Assembly: GCF_036032445.1 (NCBI RefSeq) | Contig: NZ_CP107932.1 | Coordinates: forward strand, 5,892,501-5,956,500 | Length of the DNA stretch: 64,000 bases | Reading direction: 5' to 3' | From: Nocardia sp. NBC_00416 | GTDB lineage: Bacteria > Actinomycetota > Actinomycetes > Mycobacteriales > Mycobacteriaceae | Shown: positions 26,735 through 33,693 of the stretch, one piece after another | Layout of the letters: each line of letters opens with the position of its first letter | Position numbering within the stretch: position 1 is the stretch's first letter | Notes under the pieces: generated by a model | Databases searched by the model: none | The model's input: the letters and a program-made list of their open reading frames with translations, nothing else | What the model was told of the DNA's origin: nothing | Program-made: the position numbers and the translations under genes

Positions 26735-27490
26735 ATGAATGCGAAGCATCCGTTTCCGCTCGGTCGCCCTTCCTCGACGGCCGAAGCCGCGGCGATTCGT
26801 GCGAACGACTGGGCGGCCTTCCGCGACCTCGAATTTCTGTCCGATCATTGGACGACCAAGGCGTGGGCTCCCGGCCGAACCGGCTACTACTGGTATCTGA
26901 CCTTCCACGATCCCGCGTTGGCCGACCTCACACAGCAGTGTCAGAAACGTCTGGAACACGACGGTATCGACCTCGTTCCCCGGGATGGCCTGCACGTCAC
27001 TTTGCTCGGCCTCGGTCGTGCCGACCAAGTCTCCGATGAACAGCTCGCACAGATCACCGCCGAGGCGAGCGCACGACTGTCCACGCTTGCTCCGTTCGAG
27101 CTCGCGGTCGGGCCGCTGACCGGATCTCGCAGTGCGCTGCGCTTTTCCGTCACTCCGTGGGATCCGCTGCTCGAATTGCATCACATGTTGCGCGCAGCGA
27201 CTGCTGGTTCCCAGCGTGCCCGCAGGCTCGCCGAAACCGCAGACTTTCGACCTCACCTCGGGATCGGATACATCAGCCGGACTCTCGACGTCGCATCCGT
27301 GATCGGTGACGTCGCTGCGTTGCGAGCATTGCCGCCGGTGACGGTCCGTGTGGACAGTGTCGACCTGGTCGAGCTGAGGCGCGAAGGACGGGCATATCGC
27401 TGGACCGACCTCGCGGTGCTTCCCTTGGGCGGGACCTCATCCCTCCGGCGCAGAGAAGCCGCGAGCGGTGCACGACCAAACTTGCAATGA
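26735..27490 (+). CDS. 2'-5' RNA ligase-like (2H phosphoesterase superfamily) protein
   Basis: A 251-residue protein whose first 2H motif is clear (DGLHVTLLGLG, near residue 89). The second (FRPHLGIGYISR) keeps His but has Gly where the family normally has Thr/Ser, so activity may be changed. WYLTFHDPALADLTQQCQKRL is typical of the N-terminal lobe. Members act on RNA 2'-5' or cyclic phosphate ends. It is bracketed by a 16-bp direct repeat whose right copy lies in the last codons (RREAASG), and its tail looks irregular. ATG at 26735 follows GGGAG. Confidence 0.7.
   Translation: MNAKHPFPLGRPSSTAEAAAIRANDWAAFRDLEFLSDHWTTKAWAPGRTGYYWYLTFHDPALADLTQQCQKRLEHDGIDLVPRDGLHVTLLGLGRADQVSDEQLAQITAEASARLSTLAPFELAVGPLTGSRSALRFSVTPWDPLLELHHMLRAATAGSQRARRLAETADFRPHLGIGYISRTLDVASVIGDVAALRALPPVTVRVDSVDLVELRREGRAYRWTDLAVLPLGGTSSLRRREAASGARPNLQ
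27453..27468 (+). repeat. 16-bp direct repeat, right copy
   Basis: Exact match to 26655-26670, inside the 3' end of the 2H-phosphoesterase-like gene. It suggests that the segment was inserted or duplicated through short homology. Confidence 0.85.
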
Positions 27491-27651
27491 ACCGAGATAC
27501 TCCTCTGATGCTCGTGCTGGAAACCGTCCGATGGCTTTGCCGAAATCATGGGCCCGTTGCCAGACCGATCGGATCGGCCGATCTTCAGATGCCTCGAGAG
27601 CTTCGATGCGGCATGCATTCTCGAATGCAGTGACCGGGTTTGCGGTCGGGT

Positions 27652-28338
27652 TCAGGCCCCGGCCGCGAACTCTTGGAGGATCCGCGTCAGCGACGCCGAG
27701 TCCTGCAGCATCGGCAGGTGTCCCGTCGGCATCTCGCGGCGGAAATCCGGGTTGAGCTCGGCGGCATGCTTTCGTTGCGACGCGAGGGGGATCTCCCGGT
27801 CGATCGTGGTCGTGACGTATCCGCTGCGGGCCGGAAATGTGCGCGGCGATACGCCGTCCCGGTAGAGGCGCTGCGATTCCGGTTCGAACTCCGCGACGAC
27901 GCGCGCGATCTCGGCGTCGCCGAGCCCCGCGCACAGCCCGGAGCGAATCACTTTCTCGGGAGGCCGGGTTCCGGCGAGCCGCATGATCGCGCCGACGACA
28001 AAGCGTTGTGGCGTGGGCAGTGCGCCGAGGAATGACGTTCCGGCGGCGGGGATCGACGCGGCGATGCCGAGCAGGCCGTCGACGCGATCGGGTGCCATCG
28101 CCGTGATCTCGCCGGCCACGACGCCGCCGATGGAGTGCGCCACGATGGTGAACGGCCCGTCGGGTGCTTGTGCCAGAGCGGTGTCGGCGTAGTCGTGGAG
28201 GGTCGCGCCGTCGCGCTTCGGATAGGCGGCGACCACCGATTCGACGGGCAGGGACGCGCGAACGTCGTCCCAGATCCAGGCTGGAAGCCCGGCACCGCTG
28301 AGGAAAAGGATCGGTGTCGCCTGCGGTCTGGTGTTCAT
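27652..28338 (-). CDS. Alpha/beta hydrolase
   Basis: A 228-residue alpha/beta-hydrolase. The nucleophile elbow is FTIVAHSIGGVVAG (Ser near residue 69) and the likely catalytic His is in MPTGHLPMLQDSASL near the C-terminus. An oxyanion segment FLSGAGLPAWIWDDV follows the start. Lack of a lid-like insert fits the small esterase/haloperoxidase-like group. Substrate unknown. Its 5' end abuts a truncated Fic gene on the other strand. Confidence 0.85.
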   Translation of the reverse strand: MNTRPQATPILFLSGAGLPAWIWDDVRASLPVESVVAAYPKRDGATLHDYADTALAQAPDGPFTIVAHSIGGVVAGEITAMAPDRVDGLLGIAASIPAAGTSFLGALPTPQRFVVGAIMRLAGTRPPEKVIRSGLCAGLGDAEIARVVAEFEPESQRLYRDGVSPRTFPARSGYVTTTIDREIPLASQRKHAAELNPDFRREMPTGHLPMLQDSASLTRILQEFAAGA

Positions 28339-28379
28339 CTGTTCTCCTCGGACGGCTCGATTGCGCTCGTGACAGTAGT

Positions 28380-28916
28380 CAGCTGCTCCGACATATCGCC
28401 GCGTATACCGCTCCGGACGCGGTGGCGGTGTCCGACCTCATGGCCGAATTGGTGGACTGGCTCGACGCAGCGGAAGCGTCGCATCCGCTGGTTCGGGCCG
28501 CGATGGCGCACCTGCATCTCGTATCCATACATCCTTGGGCCGACGGAAATGGCCGGATGTCGCGCTCATTGCAGACGTTGATGATCGCGCGGGAGGGCGT
28601 GCTGGCGCCGGAGTTCTCCGCGATCGAGGCATGGCTCGGCCGACCCGGCAATACCTGGGAGTACTACCAGGTTCTGAAGCGTCGCGGCAGCGAGTACCGG
28701 CCGGATCAAGATGTCTCGGAGTGGATCCGGTTCAATCTGACCGCCTACGAGAACCTGAACCTCCGGGACCTGCGTGAGCTCGTGCGTAGAGAGATTCTGG
28801 AACCGGTGGGGCGCACTCGCGCCCGCTTCTATGTCGCGGGTGCGCGGTTTCCCGAGTCGGTGTCGGAGGTCGCGCGGACGCCGACGACGTTGAGCGATCC
28901 CTACGTCGTCGGCTGA
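28380..28916 (+). pseudogene. Fic/DOC-family gene, 5'-truncated
   Basis: The frame encodes the Fic core HLHLVSIHPWADGNGRMSRSLQTLMIAREGV (motif HPFx[D/E]GNGR) and a C-terminal helical region ending ...VARTPTTLSDPYVVG. Recognisable family sequence starts only near SQLLRHIAAYTAPDAVAVSDLMAELVDWL; the roughly 100 residues that normally precede are missing. The frame extends upstream to 28314 with unrelated sequence that runs into the alpha/beta-hydrolase start. Fic enzymes transfer AMP to target proteins. A start at 28440 (MAELVDWL) could still make a short protein, but with the N-terminal lobe gone it is probably a remnant. Confidence 0.7.
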
Positions 28917-28919
28917 CTG

Positions 28920-29870
28920 TCACTGCTGCCGCAGCGCGGCAGGCTCTTCCGGGGGCAGCGACGCGATTTCGGATGGGACGGATGGGCGGGCGTCGGCGAG
29001 GGTCGCACCGGCGCTCGCGAGGACCACCAGGGCGATGCCCGTCCATTGCAGCGGCTGCAGGCCCTCGCCGAGCAGCAGCAGCCCGACGAGCGCGGCGACG
29101 GCGGGGCCCATGCTCATCATCACGCCGAAGGTCGAGACATCCATCTTGCGCAGCGCGTTCAGTTCGATCGCGTGCGGGACGAGTGAAGTGAGGACGGCGA
29201 TCGCGACGGCCCCCGCCAGGAACCAGGGGTCGAGCCGGAGATCCGCGGCTCCGGTCAGCAGCATCGGCACGGCGACCAGGGTGCCGAGCCCGAGGGCGAG
29301 CGCGAGGGCGTCGTTGGTCGCGGTGTAGCGGGCCACCGCCTTGCCGAACACGATGTAGCCGGCCCAGCCGAGGCCGGAGAGCACTGCGAAGGCGATCCCG
29401 GTCCAGGAGGCCGTGCTCCCGAAATCGGTGAGGAACAGCACCCCGGCGCCCGCGGCCGCGGCGAGTATCAGATTGGCCGGGCGCCAGGACGTGAAAAGGC
29501 TGACGCACAGCGGGCCGAGGAATTCGATGGTGACCGCCATCCCGAGCGGGATGCGTTCGATGGCGGCGTAGAAGCTGAGATTCATCACCGCTATAGCGAT
29601 GCCGAGCGCCACAATGCCGGGGACAGCGCGCGGGCTGATTCGGAAAGAGGGCCGCCAAATGAGGAGCGCCATGATTCCGGCGAGTGCGATACGCAGGCAG
29701 ACGGTTGTATGCGCTCCGGCTATTTCTATCAGATTTTTGGCCACGGCCGAGCCGAGATGAATGCATATCATCGCGGCGATTACGAGCACCGGAGCCGGCA
29801 TGCTCCGGGTTCGCTGTCCACGTCCTGACACGCTCGATAGGGCGGGACTTACTGCGGGAGTGAGTGTCAC
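28920..29870 (-). CDS. EamA-family exporter, RhtA-like
   Basis: A 316-residue membrane protein with ten hydrophobic segments in two EamA repeats. The pattern resembles the threonine/homoserine exporter RhtA: HLGSAVAKNLIEIAGAHTTVCLRIALAG near the start, PLGMAVTIEFLGPLCVSLFTSWRP mid-protein, and LNALRKMDVSTFGVMMSMGPAVAALVGLLLLGEGLQPLQWTGIALV at the end. GTG at 29870 is used; ATG at 29801 (MPAPVLVIAA) is an equally good start nearer the RhtA length. Transport of amino acids is inferred from the family. Confidence 0.83.
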   Translation of the reverse strand: MTLTPAVSPALSSVSGRGQRTRSMPAPVLVIAAMICIHLGSAVAKNLIEIAGAHTTVCLRIALAGIMALLIWRPSFRISPRAVPGIVALGIAIAVMNLSFYAAIERIPLGMAVTIEFLGPLCVSLFTSWRPANLILAAAAGAGVLFLTDFGSTASWTGIAFAVLSGLGWAGYIVFGKAVARYTATNDALALALGLGTLVAVPMLLTGAADLRLDPWFLAGAVAIAVLTSLVPHAIELNALRKMDVSTFGVMMSMGPAVAALVGLLLLGEGLQPLQWTGIALVVLASAGATLADARPSVPSEIASLPPEEPAALRQQ

Positions 29871-30150
29871 GGCGTCACAGTAGTATTCGAAATAACTAAT
29901 AGCCGACCGCACGGTTTCCCGCAGGCGGGGAATGCGCGGATTCTCGGTATTGCGGGGGTCCGGTTAACGAAATATTTACCGCGGGGATTTCCGGTTTCGG
30001 TACGGATCGCGGGGATCGACCTGTCCCGCGCAGGTGTGCCGCGGGCCGGGCCGCCGCCGCGGGCCCTGGTCGGCCGATGCGAATCCGTGTTAACTTAGCT
30101 TCGAACGGTCATTAACTTGATCAGCTGGAACGAGCATCTCAGGAGCGACT

Positions 30151-31317
30151 ATGCAGTCCGCCGTCATCGTCGATGTGGTTCGTACGCCGTCCGGGAAGGG
30201 CAAGGTGGGCGGCGGGTTGTCCGGGGTGCATCCCGCGACCCTGCTGGCCGGGGTGCTCGGTGAGCTGATCGCCCGTAATGATCTGGATCCCGCCCTGGTC
30301 GACGATGTGATCGGCGGCTGCGTGACCCAGAGCGGGGAGCAGGCGTTCAATATCTCCCGCACCGCCGTACTCGCGGCCGGGTTCCCCGAATCGGTGCCGG
30401 CCACCACCGTGGACCGGCAGTGCGGTTCCAGCCAGCAGGCCGCGCATTTCGCGGCGCAGGGCGTGATCTCGGGTGCGTACGACATCGCCATCGCCTGCGG
30501 TGTGGAGTCGATGAGCCGGGTGCCGATGTTCTCCAACGCGCAGGGGCAGGACGCCAATCGCGGGCCGATCGCGCACCGGTATCCGGAAGGTCTGGTGCAG
30601 CAGGGCGTGGCGGCCGAGATCCTGGCCGCCCGTTGGAACTTCGATCGGGCCGCCCTCGACGAATTCGCCGCGCGGTCGCATCGGCTGGCGGCCGAGACCG
30701 CTGCGGCCGGCGGATTCGACCGGGAACTTGTCGCCGCCGGCGAGCTGACCGCCGACGAAACCATTCGCGCCGGGTCCACCCCCGAAAAGCTCGCGGGGCT
30801 GAAACCGGCGTTCGCCGACGAGCAGTACACGCGGCGGTTTCCGGAGATCGACTGGTCCATCACGCCGGGCAACTCCTCGCCGCTCACCGACGGCGCTTCG
30901 GCGGCGCTCATCATGAGCGAGCGGATGGCCGCGAAGCTGGGGCTGCGGGCGCGGGCCCGTTTCCACTCGTTCTCGGTGGTGGGCGACGATCCGCTGCTCA
31001 TGCTCACCGCGGTGGTGCCCGCGTCGAAGAAGGTGCTGGAGCGGGCCGGGCTCGGAATCGACGATATAGACGCCTACGAGGTGAACGAGGCGTTCGCGCC
31101 CGTGCCGCTGGTCTGGCAGCACGAGCTGAAGGCCGACCCGGCGAAGCTCAATCCGCGCGGCGGGGCGATCGCCCTCGGTCATCCGCTCGGCGCCTCGGGT
31201 GTGCGGATCCTCGCCACGTTGGTCAACCATCTCGAGCAGACCGGCGGACGCTACGCCTTGCAGACCATGTGTGAGGCGGGCGGTCTGGCGAACGCCACCA
31301 TCATCGAGCGGCTCTGA
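30151..31317 (+). CDS. Thiolase / acetyl-CoA acetyltransferase
   Basis: A 388-residue thiolase. Catalytic residues are present: Cys in TTVDRQCGSSQQAAHF (about 91), His in GGAIALGHPLGASG (about 347) and Cys in MCEAGGLANATIIERL (about 377). It cleaves or forms 3-ketoacyl-CoAs. The VIGGCVTQSGEQAFNISR segment is like the mycobacterial FadA5 steroid-thiolase group, but specificity cannot be assigned. ATG has AGGAG 6-10 bases upstream. Upstream, TTAACTT occurs twice, 22 bases apart (30090 and 30112), in an AT-rich pocket. Confidence 0.92.
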   Translation: MQSAVIVDVVRTPSGKGKVGGGLSGVHPATLLAGVLGELIARNDLDPALVDDVIGGCVTQSGEQAFNISRTAVLAAGFPESVPATTVDRQCGSSQQAAHFAAQGVISGAYDIAIACGVESMSRVPMFSNAQGQDANRGPIAHRYPEGLVQQGVAAEILAARWNFDRAALDEFAARSHRLAAETAAAGGFDRELVAAGELTADETIRAGSTPEKLAGLKPAFADEQYTRRFPEIDWSITPGNSSPLTDGASAALIMSERMAAKLGLRARARFHSFSVVGDDPLLMLTAVVPASKKVLERAGLGIDDIDAYEVNEAFAPVPLVWQHELKADPAKLNPRGGAIALGHPLGASGVRILATLVNHLEQTGGRYALQTMCEAGGLANATIIERL

Positions 31318-31341
31318 CTCGGCCGGTTCTCGATCGCCGCC

Positions 31342-31356
31342 CGGGCCGTCGGCCCG
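31342..31356 (+). terminator. Possible hairpin terminator after the thiolase
   Basis: CGGGCC and GGCCCG flank GTC, a compact 6-bp GC stem 25 bases after the thiolase stop and before the convergent NlpC/P60 gene. Confidence 0.35.
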
Positions 31357-31444
31357 CAGCGGGGTATTCGGTGGTGATGCGCCGCGGGCCCGGGCTGTGG
31401 TTCGGGCTTGCCACCGGACTTCCGGGACCGCGGCGCGGCCCGGG

Positions 31445-31996
31445 TCAGAAGCGACGTGCTCCGACCACGGGCGAATACGACATGGGCGACACCTCGACTG
31501 TCGAGGTCGCCGCGTGGATCACCAGGCCGTCACCGGCGTACAACGCGGAATGTCCACCGCCGCTGTAGGAGAGCACATCGCCGACGCGTAGCTGGTCGAG
31601 CGGTACCGGGGTGCCGGCGGATAGTTGGGACCAGCTGGTGCGCGGCACGTCCACGCCTGCTTGCTGGTAGGCCCACTTCACCAGCCCTGAACAGTCGAAG
31701 GTGTTCGGGCCGGTGCCGCCGGATACGTACGGGGCGCCGAGCTTGCTGCGCGCCGCCGCCACCGCGATATCGCCGACGGGCGGGGCGGGCGCGAACTGGG
31801 GCGCCCATGGCGGCGAACCGATGCCGGGGATTCCGGCCGGTAGGGGAATCTGATCGGGAACTTCGAATATGCCGAGACCGGGAACTGCGACCGGTCGAGC
31901 TTCGGCGGGAGCGGCCGTGCAGAGAAAGGCGCCGGCCGCGGCAGCGAGGGTGGCCAGGACGGCCACGTGTTTTCGGACTAGCGGTACTGACTCCAT
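31445..31996 (-). CDS. Secreted NlpC/P60 peptidoglycan hydrolase (Rip-like)
   Basis: A 183-residue protein with an N-terminal signal sequence (KHVAVLATLAAAAGAFLCTAAPAEA) and a Pro-rich linker, then a minimal NlpC/P60 domain: Cys in NTFDCSGLVKWAY, His in GGHSALYAGDG and a third polar residue near IHAA. This family cuts D-Glu to diamino-acid links in peptidoglycan. It resembles the small RipB/RipD type of mycobacteria. GGAGGA precedes the ATG. Catalytic Cys and His are intact. Confidence 0.88.
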   Translation of the reverse strand: MESVPLVRKHVAVLATLAAAAGAFLCTAAPAEARPVAVPGLGIFEVPDQIPLPAGIPGIGSPPWAPQFAPAPPVGDIAVAAARSKLGAPYVSGGTGPNTFDCSGLVKWAYQQAGVDVPRTSWSQLSAGTPVPLDQLRVGDVLSYSGGGHSALYAGDGLVIHAATSTVEVSPMSYSPVVGARRF

Positions 31997-32243
31997 AATT
32001 GCGGTCCTCCGTGCTCAGGTCGAGAGCCGGTGGATCACAACAACTTTCACCGCAAAGTGCGCGGCGAGCGATTCACCGACTTCTCGAACAGCGTTGGAAA
32101 TACACCACAGCTATATGTCGGTCCTGCAAACCCGGGGAGTCATGTTTCGCCGTATCGGCCGCTGATTCGGAAACGACACGGACAAGATGGATAACGAAAC
32201 GATAACTATCTACGTTCCCGCAGCGTAGAGGCCGTCCGGAAAA

Positions 32244-32825
32244 TTACGACGGCCGATAGCTCGCCTTGATGTGGAACCGTTCGCCCTGGGGGCCGTAGAT
32301 GCTCAGGTACTCGACGGGATGCTCGTCGGCATTGCCGAACCAATGCGGGAGGTGCGTATCGAATTCGGCGACCTCGCCGGGTGTCAGGACCATGTCCCGA
32401 TCGCCCAGGATCAGCCGCAATTTGCCGTTGAGTACGTAGAGCCAGTGGTAGCCCTCGTGGGTGCGCAGGTCGGGTTCGGCGGCCGCGCGGCCGGACAGGA
32501 TCTGTTTGTAGGCCTGGAGGCCGCCGGGCTTGCGGGTCAGTGGGATGAAGGTCTGGCCGTGCCGGGTCACCGGGCGGGCGTGTACTCGCGGGTCGCCGGT
32601 CTCCGGTGCGTCGACCAGTTCGTCGAGCGGAACGTGATGGGCCTTGGCGAGGGGGAGCAGCAGCTCGAGGCTGGGTTTGCGCTGCCCGGACTCCAGCCGT
32701 GAGAGGGTGCTCACCGGGATGCCGGTGACCTCCGACAGAGCGGCCAGTGTGGTGCCGTTGCGGCGGCGCAGTTCGCGCAGCCGCGGCCCGATCGCATCGA
32801 TGACATCGCCGAACTCCTGAAGCAT
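32244..32825 (-). CDS. XRE regulator with C-terminal cupin domain
   Basis: A 193-residue protein: an XRE HTH (about 12-68, IGPRLRELRRRNGTTLAALSEVTGIPVSTLSRLESGQRKPSLELLLPLAKAHHVPLDELV) followed by a cupin (about 110-190, HEGYHWLYVLNGKLRLILGDRDMVLTPGEVAEFDTHLPHWFGNADEHPVEYLSIYG). The cupin keeps His residues that could bind a metal or ligand. A strong sigma-A-like promoter places transcription start at the ATG, suggesting a leaderless mRNA. It is divergent from a methyltransferase that it may control. Confidence 0.88.
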   Translation of the reverse strand: MLQEFGDVIDAIGPRLRELRRRNGTTLAALSEVTGIPVSTLSRLESGQRKPSLELLLPLAKAHHVPLDELVDAPETGDPRVHARPVTRHGQTFIPLTRKPGGLQAYKQILSGRAAAEPDLRTHEGYHWLYVLNGKLRLILGDRDMVLTPGEVAEFDTHLPHWFGNADEHPVEYLSIYGPQGERFHIKASYRPS

Positions 32826-32831
32826 GCCTCT

Positions 32832-32860
32832 ATTGCAGTTATGGCAAATAAATTTGTCAA
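32832..32860 (-). promoter_or_regulatory. Sigma-A-type promoter of the XRE-cupin gene, leaderless
   Basis: On the minus strand TTGACA (32855-32860) is followed by a 17-base spacer and TGCAAT (32832-32837). Seven bases beyond the -10 lies the A of the ATG (32825), so the transcript should start at the start codon. Confidence 0.65.
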
Positions 32861-32916
32861 GTCGCTCGATGGTGTGGATGCTGGGGTCGACCGGTACAGG
32901 AGAGCAGGAGAGACGC

Positions 32917-33507
32917 ATGGACCAGCAGTTCTGGGACGAGATGTACGGCGAGAGCGAGCAGCGGTTCAGCGGGCTGCCCAATGACGCCCTGGTCACCGAG
33001 GTGACCGGAGTAGAGCCCGGCCAGGTCCTGGACCTGGGCTGCGGCGAGGGCGCGGACGCGTACTGGCTGGCCGAACAGGGCTGGAAGGTGACAGCTGTGG
33101 ATATCTCGCAGGTGGCGCTGGACCGGGCGGCCGCCGGGCATCCGGAGATCTCCTGGCAGCGGGCCGACATCACGGTGACGCCGCTGCCGGCGAGGTCGTT
33201 CGATCTGGTCTCGGCGCACTATTTCCCGATCGCGCACGAACCCGATCACGCCACCCTGCGCGGTGTGCTCGACGCGGTGGCGCCGGGCGGTGCGCTGCTG
33301 TTCGTCTCGCACGATCCCACCGAATTCCCCGAACCGCAGGATCACCAGCACCACTTCGATCCCTACGCCTACTACCAGCCCGCCGAGATCGTCGCACTGC
33401 TCGACGACGAATGGACCGTCGAGGTGGACGATGTGCGCGACCGCAATCGTCCGGCGGCCGGGCATCAGATCAAGGACCTCGTCCTGCGGGTGCGGCGCGC
33501 GGGCTGA
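32917..33507 (+). CDS. Class I SAM-dependent methyltransferase
   Basis: A 196-residue methyltransferase with motif I VLDLGCGEGADAYWLAEQGWKVTAVDIS and a small C-terminal part. The opening FWDEMYGESEQRFSGLPNDALV is like thiopurine/tellurite-type methyltransferases. GGAGAG precedes the ATG. It is divergent from the XRE-cupin regulator, with 91 bp between the starts. Substrate unknown. Confidence 0.88.
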   Translation: MDQQFWDEMYGESEQRFSGLPNDALVTEVTGVEPGQVLDLGCGEGADAYWLAEQGWKVTAVDISQVALDRAAAGHPEISWQRADITVTPLPARSFDLVSAHYFPIAHEPDHATLRGVLDAVAPGGALLFVSHDPTEFPEPQDHQHHFDPYAYYQPAEIVALLDDEWTVEVDDVRDRNRPAAGHQIKDLVLRVRRAG

Positions 33508-33515
33508 ACCCTGAT

Positions 33516-33562
33516 CGCGGGCGCTTCGCGGCCGTCGGGCCCGTAACCGCGAAGCGTCCGCG
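33516..33562 (+). terminator. Strong hairpin after the methyltransferase
   Basis: Bases 33516-33531 pair with 33547-33562 as a 16-bp stem with one G-U pair and a 15-base loop. The core is CGCTTCGCGG / CCGCGAAGCG. It begins 9 bases after the stop codon and lacks a T-run. Confidence 0.6.
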
Positions 33563-33693
33563 CCGATACCTTCCCACCGTTATCCCGTAATCCGGCCGAG
33601 ACCGCGCGTCGTAACCCGATTCGGCGAGAGCTGATTGCTATCGTCGGCGGCACCTGTGCGCGGAAACCGGAACCACGAGGTGGAGGGTTGTTC

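Noticed and set aside
31997..32243. ydaO-type riboswitch upstream of the NlpC/P60 gene, as often found in actinobacteria
   Set aside because: The leader was read on the minus strand and the conserved ydaO blocks were not found.
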